Assembly: GCA_902511025.1 (NCBI GenBank)
Contig: CABXDP010000001.1
Location: 1-64,000, forward strand
Reading direction: 5' to 3'
Source of the DNA: an uncultured Gammaproteobacteria bacterium
GTDB lineage: Bacteria > Pseudomonadota > Gammaproteobacteria > PS1 > Pseudothioglobaceae
Length of the DNA stretch: 64,000 nucleotides
In this document: positions 29,709-38,948 of the stretch, in pieces
How positions within the stretch are numbered: position 1 is the first letter of the stretch
Layout: every line of letters starts with the position of its first letter
Position numbers and translations under genes: made by a program
Notes under the pieces: model-generated
Database searches by the model: none
The model's input: the letters and a program-made list of their open reading frames with translations, nothing else
What the model was told of the DNA's origin: nothing

Positions 29709-30674
29709 CTATCTAACTTGATTCGCTGTCACAACAACCGTATCAACAATCTCATCTACGCTGCAACCTCTTGACAAGTCATTCACCGGCTTAGATAGCC
29801 CTTGAAGAATCGGCCCAACTGCTTTGGCGCCAGAGAAGCGCTGTACAAGCTTGTATCCAATGTTGCCCGCGTCAAGGTTAGGAAAGACAAAGACATTAGC
29901 TGGCGCGTAAAAAGAAGAGTCAGGATCTTTAATCTTTAAAACTTCTGAATCAAGCGCAGCATCAAGCTGAACATTTCCGATAATTTGAGCATTTGGAAGC
30001 TTAGAGCGGACCATTTCAGTTGCCTGCCTTACTTTGTCTACTTCGCTATGTTTTGCGCTTTGATTAGTCGAAAAAGAGAGCATTGCAAGCTTAGGCTCTT
30101 CATTTGAAAATGATTGAGCCGTCTCATAGGCACTAAAAGCAATCTCAGCAAGTTCGTCAGAGTTTGGTGAGATATTCATAGCACAATCTGTAAAAATTAA
30201 GTTTTCACCATACCTGTTGTGATCTTCATCAAACACCATTAAAAATAAACTCGAAACCAGACTGCTGTTCTCAGAGACTCCAATAATTCTAAGCGCGCTA
30301 CTCAAAACTTCCTGGCTTGGCGTAATGGCGCCTGTAACAACGCCATCCACCTCAGATCTGTGCAGTGCAATCATAGCGCATATGCTTGGACTTGAAAGCA
30401 TTTCTAATGCAGCCTCAAAGGAGACGCCCTTGTGTTTTCTGAGATCAAATAATGTTTGAGCATATTCGAGCCTCAAATCTTCGTTTTTAAGGTTTATTGA
30501 ATCAACACCGAGAGAAGATGCTACATCTTCATCAAAAAGGACGATTTGAGCCAATTTTTGATCTGCAATAGTGTGAGCCGCCTCTATCACTCTAGAGTCA
30601 CTTGATTCAGGTAATAAAATACGTGGATATTTGGTCTGAGCCCTTCTGTTTAAATCATCAAATAACGGCATCAT
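29709..30674 (-). CDS. pta: Phosphate acetyltransferase
   Basis: Single-domain PTA: RILLPESSDSRVIEAA; SLFLMVFDE; VFPNLDAGNIGYKLVQRFSGAKAVGPILQGLSKPVNDLSRGC. Confidence 0.93.
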   Translation of the reverse strand: MMPLFDDLNRRAQTKYPRILLPESSDSRVIEAAHTIADQKLAQIVLFDEDVASSLGVDSINLKNEDLRLEYAQTLFDLRKHKGVSFEAALEMLSSPSICAMIALHRSEVDGVVTGAITPSQEVLSSALRIIGVSENSSLVSSLFLMVFDEDHNRYGENLIFTDCAMNISPNSDELAEIAFSAYETAQSFSNEEPKLAMLSFSTNQSAKHSEVDKVRQATEMVRSKLPNAQIIGNVQLDAALDSEVLKIKDPDSSFYAPANVFVFPNLDAGNIGYKLVQRFSGAKAVGPILQGLSKPVNDLSRGCSVDEIVDTVVVTANQVR

Positions 30675-30853
30675 ATATTCCCAATAAAGTTAAATATAGT
30701 TTACATGATTTTTTTTAATTCAATTTGAACTGTCTACTTTATTCTTCAAAATCTATGATTACTTGAAGACTTATAAGATTAGTCCAAATAAATAATTTTT
30801 TAACACATATATATGAGTATACTTTTATAAATAAAAAATCATAAATTTAGTTA

Positions 30854-31801
30854 ATGGCCCAAAAGCTTTACCAAACTGTTATAGATCATATAAACGATAG
30901 AATTTCCAGTGAAGACTTTAAGATTGGTGATTTCATCCCTTCTGAATCTCAACTTTCAAAGCATCTAAATGTTAGCGTTGGAACTATTAGAAAGGCAATT
31001 GATAAGCTAGAAAATAATAATATTCTTCATCGATATCATGGAAAAGGCACTTGTGTAAAATCAAATTTATTGACTATGAAAAATGACTTTAGAGCTGAAA
31101 GATTAGATTTGGCCGCTGCATTCAGATTTGCAGCAAGGCTTAATATGCATGAGGCAGTTGCTAATCACTTCAGTTTGGCAGTTAATAAGAGTGGGTCAAA
31201 GTTTCTGTTAAATCCAATAGGTAAGCATTTCAGTGAAATCTCAGCAAGCGACTTGATTCTCATTGATGCTAACAATAAAGATACAATGAATCATCAAGAT
31301 GCCCCTGACCCTACTGCATGGGCAATTCATAGTGCTTTACACCGAAACAATCCTCAGGCTCGCTGCATCCTTCATGCTCACCCTCAATATGCAACAATTC
31401 TGTCATCCCTTGATGACAAAGAAATGAAGCCGATTGATCAAAACACAATGCGTTTTTATGACAGAGTTTCAATTGATAGAGACTATAGTGGAATGGGTCT
31501 AGGTAAGGAAGCTGAAAGGTTGAGCACCCTTCTGGGTGACAATCCAGTTCTCATGATGGGAAATCATGGTGTTTTGACTGCTGCTAGAACAGTCGCGAGC
31601 GCCTTTGATGAATTATATTACTTTGAGAGATCATGCCAAACACTCATTGGAGCATACCAAACAGGAAAAAAAATTCATGTTGTAAGCGATAAAGTAGCTA
31701 AAAAGACCGCTCAGCAGTGGATAGATTATGACGCTTCTGATTTGCATTTTGCAGCTCTAAAACGTATTTTAGACAAAGAAGAACCTGACTATAAAAACTA
31801 A
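30854..31801 (+). CDS. GntR-type winged-helix N-terminus fused to a class II aldolase/adducin domain
   Basis: Residues ~1-70 GntR HTH (FIPSESQLSKHLNVSVGTIRKAIDKLENNNILHRYHGKGTCV); remainder class II aldolase (RLDLAAAFRFAARLNMHEAVANHFSLAV, CILHAHPQYATI, MMGNHGVLTA), one uninterrupted frame. Confidence 0.85.
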   Translation: MAQKLYQTVIDHINDRISSEDFKIGDFIPSESQLSKHLNVSVGTIRKAIDKLENNNILHRYHGKGTCVKSNLLTMKNDFRAERLDLAAAFRFAARLNMHEAVANHFSLAVNKSGSKFLLNPIGKHFSEISASDLILIDANNKDTMNHQDAPDPTAWAIHSALHRNNPQARCILHAHPQYATILSSLDDKEMKPIDQNTMRFYDRVSIDRDYSGMGLGKEAERLSTLLGDNPVLMMGNHGVLTAARTVASAFDELYYFERSCQTLIGAYQTGKKIHVVSDKVAKKTAQQWIDYDASDLHFAALKRILDKEEPDYKN

Positions 31802-31815
31802 TAATAGGAGAGATC

Positions 31816-33051
31816 ATGCCAAAACTTGACGTTGATTATGTAAGAGAACAGTTTCCAGCTTTTAGAGACCCGCTAAGCTCTAAATGGTCGTTCTTTGAAA
31901 ATGCAGGTGGTAGCTATGTCCCATCCAATGTAATTGAGCGCTTAAATCATTTTATGACATCGACTAAGGTTCAGCCTTACGCAGAGTTCGACACCTCAGC
32001 TATAGCTGGAGATAACATGGATAAGGCGACTAATTTTTTTGCTGAGATGATTAACGCTGATAATGATGAAATCATAATTGGTGGCTCTACAACTATGAAT
32101 ATGTATGTGTTATCTAACGCAATGAGAAGTCTTTTAAGTCCTGGCGACGAAGTGATTGTCACTAATCAGGACCATGAAGCAAATGTAGGTGCTTGGAGAA
32201 GGCTTGCTGATCATGGCATGGTAGTTAAGGAGTGGCAAATCAATAAAGATACTGCTGAACTTGAAATAGATGACTTAAAGGCACTCCTATCTAAAAAAAC
32301 AAAAATTGTTGCGGTGACTCACTGCTCAAATATTGTTGGATCTATCAATGACCTAAAATCAATTGCTGAGCTTGTCCATCAATACGATGCATTCATTGTC
32401 GGTGATGGCGTCTCCTATGCTCCTCACGGATTCCCGGATGTGAAAGATCTAGACGTTGATTTCTATGCCTTTAGCCTTTACAAAACATACGGACCACACT
32501 TAGGTCTTCTTTATGGAAAGAAAGAGATACTGGATACACTTCCAAACCAAAACCATGAGTTTTTAGAGGGAGATGTGCCCTACACTCTAAATCCAGGTGG
32601 GCCGAATCATGAGGAACTCTCATGCCTTGTTGGAGTTTATGAATACTTTATGAATCTCTTTGAGCATCACTATCCGGGTGAAAACCCATCTATAAGAGAG
32701 AAAATTCATAAGGTAAATGAGTTAATTGCAGAGCATGAAAAGGATATTGCAAATCCGCTCCTTGATTACTTAACTAATAGAAGCGACATAAAACTCATCG
32801 GTAAAAATACAATCACTGATAAAGATAGAGCTCCAACAATTGCTTTTACAATGAATAACAAGTCATCCAAAGAGCTAAGCAGTGAGCTTGTAAAGCATGG
32901 AATTGCAACAAGGAATGATAATTTCTATGCCTGGAGATGTTTAATGGCTTTAGGTATAGATGTGGATGATGGCGTAGTTAGAACCAGCATGGTCCATTAC
33001 AATTCTCTTGAAGATGTTGAAAATTTAATTAATGCTTTACAAAAGATTTAG
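31816..33051 (+). CDS. Class V aminotransferase (cysteine desulfurase-like fold)
   Basis: FFENAGGSYVPSNV; VTNQDHEANVGAWRRLA; VGDGVSYAPHGFPDV; YAFSLYKTYGPHLGLLYG. Confidence 0.85.
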   Translation: MPKLDVDYVREQFPAFRDPLSSKWSFFENAGGSYVPSNVIERLNHFMTSTKVQPYAEFDTSAIAGDNMDKATNFFAEMINADNDEIIIGGSTTMNMYVLSNAMRSLLSPGDEVIVTNQDHEANVGAWRRLADHGMVVKEWQINKDTAELEIDDLKALLSKKTKIVAVTHCSNIVGSINDLKSIAELVHQYDAFIVGDGVSYAPHGFPDVKDLDVDFYAFSLYKTYGPHLGLLYGKKEILDTLPNQNHEFLEGDVPYTLNPGGPNHEELSCLVGVYEYFMNLFEHHYPGENPSIREKIHKVNELIAEHEKDIANPLLDYLTNRSDIKLIGKNTITDKDRAPTIAFTMNNKSSKELSSELVKHGIATRNDNFYAWRCLMALGIDVDDGVVRTSMVHYNSLEDVENLINALQKI

Positions 33052-33064
33052 AATTAAAAGCCCT

Positions 33065-33862
33065 TTATTTGATATTGCTAATCAATTCATCAATTACACT
33101 ATCATCAATTGAAACTGAATACTCTTTGTTGGCAAAGAAATTGCTTTCAACATCTAAGATATATTCTTTATAAGCCTTCACTCTCTCATGATGCAATCTT
33201 TCATACTCTTTCGAGAAGTCTCTATACTTTTTAGCGTGCCGAGGAATGAAATCTTTATTTTCACCCAGAATATCTGAAGAAAACAAATATTGTGCGTCAC
33301 ATTCTGCGCCTGAACCTAATGAGATAGTAAACAAAGATGTTCTTTTAGTAATCTCTGCAGCTAGTCTGTCAGGAATGACCTCTAACTCAATAGCAAAGGC
33401 ACCTGCAGACTCATAGCTCTTAGCTCTTTTCCAGACGGCTTTTGCCTCACCTAAAGATTTTCCAACAGCCCTATAGCCTCCAGTTAAAGTAATTTTTGGA
33501 GGGATGAGTCCTGCATGAGCAATGACTGGAACCCCTTCTCTAGCAAGTACTTCAACGACTTTTGGGCTCATAGAGCAATAAATTGACTGGGCACCGTGGT
33601 TCATAGCTTGCATAGCGCTTCTCAAAGCTTCATCTGCATTAGTATGATCACCCCACTGTAATCCAAACTGAAAATGAACCCCTTCTAATAATCTTGGAAA
33701 GTGCGACTTAGATTCTGAATACCCAGTACCAATCATTTCTATGCCAGCCTCTTTAGCTGCAATTGCTTGATCTAACGTATCCACTTGAACAAATTTAATT
33801 GTTCTTTTACCTTTGAGATTTTTTAAATCAAAAACGGTCAATCCTAGATCACTCATCATCAA
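33065..33862 (-). CDS. PanB-like (ketopantoate hydroxymethyltransferase/PEP mutase superfamily) protein
   Basis: VPVIAHAGLIPPKITLTGGYRAVGKS...AKSYESAGAFAIELEVIPDRLAAEITKRTSLFTISLGSGAECDAQYLFSSDILG parallels PanB. Confidence 0.75.
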   Translation of the reverse strand: MMMSDLGLTVFDLKNLKGKRTIKFVQVDTLDQAIAAKEAGIEMIGTGYSESKSHFPRLLEGVHFQFGLQWGDHTNADEALRSAMQAMNHGAQSIYCSMSPKVVEVLAREGVPVIAHAGLIPPKITLTGGYRAVGKSLGEAKAVWKRAKSYESAGAFAIELEVIPDRLAAEITKRTSLFTISLGSGAECDAQYLFSSDILGENKDFIPRHAKKYRDFSKEYERLHHERVKAYKEYILDVESNFFANKEYSVSIDDSVIDELISNIK

Positions 33863-34692
33863 ATCCTTTGATACAGTGTAGGAAACATTTTTCCTGATAA
33901 ATCGTCACCATTTTGATAACCATTTGACTCCATTATTGCCCTTTCAGCTTGAGCCCAATCTCCTCGATACTCAATTCTAGAGCCCTCTTTGGCCATTCTG
34001 AGCGTGTATCTATGAATAGTATTCTTTGGTACAGACTGACTTAAGCTTCCGTGCAGAGTTCTAATATCAAAAAAGACACAATCACCTATATCTAAGTCCC
34101 ACTGAAGGAATTCATAATCATCCTTATTATTAAGAATATCAGGGGTAATATCATAGCTTTTTCCATTCACTACCCCAGCCCTCCCATCGTCTGGATGTCC
34201 TTCTTGGAATCGAGTACGAATATAGAGCTTATCCCAGAGATGTGAACCCTTAATCCAAGAAATTGCTTCTTCTTTGAGGACTGGCTCCAAAGGAAGCCAT
34301 AAAACACACATTGAGCCATCAAAATCAAAGTATGAAATATCATGATGGAATGGCGCTCCAGATTTAGAACCCGCCTCTCTAAGAAACCAGTTGTCCATAA
34401 CTAGGTTGACTTGACTTGCATCCATCAGTTCGGAGGCAATTTGAGCCGTTGGTGAATTATGAACGAAATCTGTAAATTCATCAAAAAGATCCCACGTCCA
34501 AAAATCTTCGAAGTAACCAGGCAAGTCATCATCTTTAGTGTGCCTTACAAAACGCGGGCTAGGATTTAGTATGTCTTTAGAAATGCCCTCTCTAAGACAT
34601 TCAATCCAAGCTTTATCAAACTTCCCTTTAATTAAAACTGCACCATCTTTTCTATACTGATTAATTTGATCAGTATTAAGCAATTTACTCAT
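33859..34692 (-). CDS. Phytanoyl-CoA dioxygenase (PhyH) family oxygenase
   Basis: YRKDGAVLIKGKFD; APFHHDISYFDFDG (HxD) and IRTLHGSLSQS; RYTLRMAKEG. Confidence 0.85.
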   Translation of the reverse strand: MSKLLNTDQINQYRKDGAVLIKGKFDKAWIECLREGISKDILNPSPRFVRHTKDDDLPGYFEDFWTWDLFDEFTDFVHNSPTAQIASELMDASQVNLVMDNWFLREAGSKSGAPFHHDISYFDFDGSMCVLWLPLEPVLKEEAISWIKGSHLWDKLYIRTRFQEGHPDDGRAGVVNGKSYDITPDILNNKDDYEFLQWDLDIGDCVFFDIRTLHGSLSQSVPKNTIHRYTLRMAKEGSRIEYRGDWAQAERAIMESNGYQNGDDLSGKMFPTLYQRI

Positions 34693-34706
34693 ACAACTTC
34701 TCTAGC

Positions 34707-34898
34707 TTATATAGCGCAGCTCATGTCGTTACCACAACACATTGGCGATTTAATTTTGCCATGGCCATTTGGACATTTTGAGATTTGGACTGAACTTCCA
34801 TCGTTTAGCTTTAGAGAGTCGTCTGTAAGTGGCTCATCACACTTAGCACAGGTCGCATTTACAGCCATTCCACAGTTATTACATTCATAAGTTGCCAT
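34707..34898 (-). CDS. Small zinc-ribbon protein
   Basis: MATYECNNCGMAVNATCAKCDEPLTDDSLKLNDGSSVQISKCPNGHGKIKSPMCCGNDMSC: paired CxxC motifs. Confidence 0.7.
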   Translation of the reverse strand: MATYECNNCGMAVNATCAKCDEPLTDDSLKLNDGSSVQISKCPNGHGKIKSPMCCGNDMSCAI

Positions 34899-35023
34899 AG
34901 CATTCTCCTTAGTAAGTTATCAATATCTTAACAGATTGAAACTCATTTTTATCGATTATATTCATCAAATGACCATCAATATTTCATCACTATGACAAAC
35001 TTAAGGTATATCATTTGTAAGTA

Positions 35024-35431
35024 ATGAAAAACTTTCTTTTAATTTTATTTCTTTCGCTTGGTCTTTTAAATTTTTCATATGCTGGCGGGGATGACAGGGA
35101 CCAACAACTCCCACTCAACTCACTCAATTCAGAGGAAGAAATCAATGAAGAAGGGGTTCCACGTTTTTTAAAGGAAGATGATGAAGTCATTCAAGACAAA
35201 GAGGTTCAGCAAGGACAAAAAGAAATAGAAGAGCTCATCCAAAATAAGTTAGTTAATCAAGAAACACCCACAAAAACTGAAGAATTTATAGAGTCAGATG
35301 TTGACTCAAGCTCTAAGGTTCAAAAACTCATTAATCGTTATATCAAGTCGGATCAAGGAATCCTAGTCATGCTTTTTCTCTTAGTGGTGTCGCTGATATT
35401 AATATTTAATTTCTTTATGCGAGAAAAGTAG
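35024..35431 (+). CDS. Hypothetical exported protein with C-terminal TM
   Basis: Signal peptide-like N-terminus, acidic middle, hydrophobic C-terminus. Confidence 0.5.
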   Translation: MKNFLLILFLSLGLLNFSYAGGDDRDQQLPLNSLNSEEEINEEGVPRFLKEDDEVIQDKEVQQGQKEIEELIQNKLVNQETPTKTEEFIESDVDSSSKVQKLINRYIKSDQGILVMLFLLVVSLILIFNFFMREK

Positions 35432-36352
35432 CTAATCCTCTTTTGAATAGTGAAGTGCAATCTTGGACGCTAAATCTGCGTTGTTTTGAATAAGTTTAAT
35501 ATTGGCATCCAAACTCTTGCCCTGAGTTATTTCGTTCACTTTAGACAATAAGTAAGGCGTGATTTCCTTGCCAGTGATATTTTCATGATCAGCATCAATA
35601 ATTGCCTGGTAAATTGCCTCATTCATAATGCCAGTATCTAACTCAAAGGCAACAGGAATTGGATTTGTAACAAGGACACCACCATCAATAGATAAATTCC
35701 ATTTGGTTTTTAGTATCTCAGAAATCTCTTGAGCTGAATCAATCTTATAGTCGACATCAAAACCAGACTCAGAGGAATAAAAGGCTGGAAGTTCAGAGGT
35801 TTTGTAGCCAATCACAGGAACACCCTTAGTCTCAAGGTACTCCAAGGTCAGACCTAAATCTAAAATTGCCTTAGCTCCTGCGCACACAACGCAGACATTA
35901 GTATTCGCAAGCTCCTCAAGGTCAGCAGAAATATCGAGGGTATTTTCTCCACCCCTATGCACTCCACCAATACCGCCAGTAGCAAATATCGCTATGTTGG
36001 CAAGGCTTGCTATGATCATTGTCGAGGCAACCGTAGTTGAGCCTGATAGTTTCTGAGCGACAGTGATGGGCAGGTCTCTTCTGGAGACTTTTTTAACGTC
36101 TTCGTTGGTCGCTAAAAACTCAATTTCTTCAGTTGTTAGTCCAACCTTTAATCGCCCATTAATTATAGCTATAGTTGCTGGTACGGCGCTATTTGAACGA
36201 ACAGTCTCCTCAACCATGAGGGCAGTTTCAACGTTTTTAGGATACGGCATTCCATGAGAGATAATGGTCGACTCTAGGGCAACAATGGGCTCCTTATTTT
36301 TTAATGCATTCTCTACTTCAGGATGAATATCTAAGTAGTTACTAAAATTCAT
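35432..36352 (-). CDS. psuG: Pseudouridine-5'-phosphate glycosidase
   Basis: PIVALESTIISHGMPYPKNVETA; GGIGGVHRG; VVCAGAKAILDLGLTLEYLETKGVPVIGY. Confidence 0.95.
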   Translation of the reverse strand: MNFSNYLDIHPEVENALKNKEPIVALESTIISHGMPYPKNVETALMVEETVRSNSAVPATIAIINGRLKVGLTTEEIEFLATNEDVKKVSRRDLPITVAQKLSGSTTVASTMIIASLANIAIFATGGIGGVHRGGENTLDISADLEELANTNVCVVCAGAKAILDLGLTLEYLETKGVPVIGYKTSELPAFYSSESGFDVDYKIDSAQEISEILKTKWNLSIDGGVLVTNPIPVAFELDTGIMNEAIYQAIIDADHENITGKEITPYLLSKVNEITQGKSLDANIKLIQNNADLASKIALHYSKED

Positions 36353-37290
36353 GATCCCTCTTCCTTTAATAATAATTGAACTCGCTCTTCTGACAAATCA
36401 TCACTAATAGTGTTGGCACTCCTAAGGGCAATCACAGCCGCTGCAGAAGCAAATTCAGCTGTCTCTTTAATGCTATTGAGATTAAGAAAACCATAGACAA
36501 CTCCAGCAGTAAAAGCATCTCCAGCTCCGTTTGCGCTAATCATGTTAGCGTCTTCATGAAGGTGTAGACCAAAATCTTTACCATCATAATAAAAAACCCC
36601 TTCTTCTCCTAGCGTAATAAAAATTTGCTTACAGCCCATGTCAAAAATTTTTTGAGCCGCCTCGAGCATACTATCTTTGTCTGTAATCTTTACGCCAGAG
36701 ATCAGTTCAGTCTCTAGCCTATTTGGTTTGACCGTATGAAACCGACCAATGAGTTTAATAATCTTAGAGGTTTTAGCAAATGAAACAGGGTCCAAGAATA
36801 GAGGAATATAGCTATATTCATCGGTCAAATGTTCAATGACTGGTATAGGAATATTTGTATCTACTACGATTGCACTACTTTGAGCTATGGCTTGGTCCCA
36901 GTTATGAATGTCTTGGATTGTCATTTCATCAATAATGCGCATATCTGATATAGACACAAGCATATCGTTGTTATCATCCAACACTGATAAATATTGACTA
37001 GTTGGGAGATGGCTATCTTTTTTTATGAGCGAAGTGTCGACACCTGATTCTTTAGATTTATTGACGACAAAGTCTCCTAATGCGTCATTCCCTACATAAG
37101 AGAGTATCTTTGAATGAATGTTAAGTTTTGCTATATTCTCAGCAATATTTCTACCAACACCTCCTGCCGACATTGTTATCTCTCCAGGGTTTGAATCATT
37201 GAAAACGAGTGGATTTTCAGTGGAACCTTGCAGGTCTATATTCAAGCCACCGATAACTGAAACGAAAGGCTGAGCTGTTTTATTTTGCAT
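36349..37290 (-). CDS. psuK: PfkB-family pseudouridine kinase
   Basis: GGVGRNIAENIAKL; ITLGEEGVFYYDG; SANGAGDAFTAGVVYGFL; overlaps psuG start. Confidence 0.9.
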   Translation of the reverse strand: MQNKTAQPFVSVIGGLNIDLQGSTENPLVFNDSNPGEITMSAGGVGRNIAENIAKLNIHSKILSYVGNDALGDFVVNKSKESGVDTSLIKKDSHLPTSQYLSVLDDNNDMLVSISDMRIIDEMTIQDIHNWDQAIAQSSAIVVDTNIPIPVIEHLTDEYSYIPLFLDPVSFAKTSKIIKLIGRFHTVKPNRLETELISGVKITDKDSMLEAAQKIFDMGCKQIFITLGEEGVFYYDGKDFGLHLHEDANMISANGAGDAFTAGVVYGFLNLNSIKETAEFASAAAVIALRSANTISDDLSEERVQLLLKEEGS

Positions 37291-37409
37291 GGAGCATAAA
37301 AGTTGAAATTTGATTATATTATCTCATTATTTGAGTACACAAAATACCACAAAAAAATAATATAAATTACTTGATAGAATAGAAATGAATTCACTAAAAT
37401 TAGGTTCCA

Positions 37410-38900
37410 ATGAATAACGTATTTGTCGCACTTGGAAACCAACTTTTTGAGCCTCAGCTTTTAATAAAGTTAGGTTGTAAACATGTATTTATGTCAGAAG
37501 ATTTTGAGCTATGCCGCTATGAAAAGCATCATAAACTCAAGCTCTATCTTTTTCTGACAGCAATGAGAGAGTATCGAGATGAACTTGAGGATGCAGGCCT
37601 ATCAGTTCAATACTCCCAGCTTGAAGATAGAACTGAGAATGAGACATTCTTAGAGCATCTTGTTGACTTTGCAACGAAGAACAATATCCAGCAACTTAAT
37701 TTCTTTGAAATTGAAGACAAACCCTTTGAAAAAATTCTATTAGAGGGCCTTACTAACTCCAACATTAAATCAATTATTCATTCATCCCCAAATTTCTTAT
37801 TTTCAAGGGAAGAATTTCAACTACTTAATAAAGATAAAAAAGTTTTCAGAATGGCAAATTTCTATCAGCAAGGTAGAAAGAAGTTTGATATCTTGATTGA
37901 TGAAAATCAAAAACCAATTGGTGGGAAGTGGTCATTTGATCAAGAAAATCGAAAAAAAATACCCTTAAAAACGCCTATTCCTGTGATGCCAAATTTTGAA
38001 CTTTCTAAGTATCACGAAAGCATCTCTAGTCTCATTAATGAGCACTTTAGTGACCACCCTGGTTACCTTAATAATCCTTGGTTTCCTGTCAACCGGCAAG
38101 ATGCAGAACACCAATTTACTGACTTTATTAAAAATAGGATGACTAATTTTGGCATCTATGAGGATGCAATGCTTGAGGGTCAAAACTTCTTATTTCACAG
38201 CTGTATCAGCTCCTCCATGAATATTGGTCTCTTGTCTCCACAAAAGGTCATTCAAACACTTCTAGATTGTGCAAAAGAGTTTGAAATTCCAATGAACTCT
38301 CTGGAGGGCTTTATAAGGCAAGTATTAGGATGGAGAGAATTTATTAGAGGAATCTATCAAGTCAAAGGCGATGACCAAATGAAACGTAATTACTGGCAAC
38401 ATACTGGCAAGCTGACAGAGAGCTGGTATGAGGCTTCGACTGGAATAGTACCATTAGATGACTCCATTAAAACAGCCCTTGAAGACGGCTACAATCATCA
38501 TATACCTAGGCTTATGGTCATTAGTAATCTAATGAACCTTTGCGAGATTAACCCAAAAGAAATTTATCGATGGTTTATGGAGATGTATATCGACTCATCA
38601 GAATGGGTCATGGTGCCAAATGTGTTTGGTATGGCGACATACTCAGATGGAGGCTTGATGTCGACAAAGCCCTACACTTGTGGATCTAACTATTTCTTAA
38701 AAATGAGTAACTATAAGAAAGGCGAGTGGTGCGATGTTGTAGACGGTCTTTATTGGCGCTTTATTGAAAAGAATAGAAGTTTTTATCAATCCAATCCTCG
38801 GCTTTCCTTGCAAGCAACATTTCTAGATAGACTCTCCCCTGAGCGAAAAGAGAGGATTTTTAGTAAAGCTGAAAACTTCATTCATGAACACACCGCTTAA
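37410..38900 (+). CDS. Cryptochrome/photolyase family protein (FeS-BCP/PhrB-like, DPRP family)
   Basis: FVALGNQLFEPQLL...VFMSEDFELCRYEKHHKLKL; FIRQVLGWREFIRGIYQ; MSTKPYTCGSNYFLKMSNYKKGEWCDVVDGLYWRFIEKN. Confidence 0.88.
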   Translation: MNNVFVALGNQLFEPQLLIKLGCKHVFMSEDFELCRYEKHHKLKLYLFLTAMREYRDELEDAGLSVQYSQLEDRTENETFLEHLVDFATKNNIQQLNFFEIEDKPFEKILLEGLTNSNIKSIIHSSPNFLFSREEFQLLNKDKKVFRMANFYQQGRKKFDILIDENQKPIGGKWSFDQENRKKIPLKTPIPVMPNFELSKYHESISSLINEHFSDHPGYLNNPWFPVNRQDAEHQFTDFIKNRMTNFGIYEDAMLEGQNFLFHSCISSSMNIGLLSPQKVIQTLLDCAKEFEIPMNSLEGFIRQVLGWREFIRGIYQVKGDDQMKRNYWQHTGKLTESWYEASTGIVPLDDSIKTALEDGYNHHIPRLMVISNLMNLCEINPKEIYRWFMEMYIDSSEWVMVPNVFGMATYSDGGLMSTKPYTCGSNYFLKMSNYKKGEWCDVVDGLYWRFIEKNRSFYQSNPRLSLQATFLDRLSPERKERIFSKAENFIHEHTA

Positions 38901-38904
38901 ATAA

Positions 38905-38937
38905 AAAGGGCTAACGTTAGCCAGCCCTTTATCCTTT
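38905..38937. terminator. Rho-independent terminator between photolyase and 5'-nucleotidase
   Basis: AAAGGGCT-AACGTTAGCC-AGCCCTTT with flanking T/A-rich tails. Confidence 0.65.
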
Positions 38938-38948
38938 TAAGATTCTAG

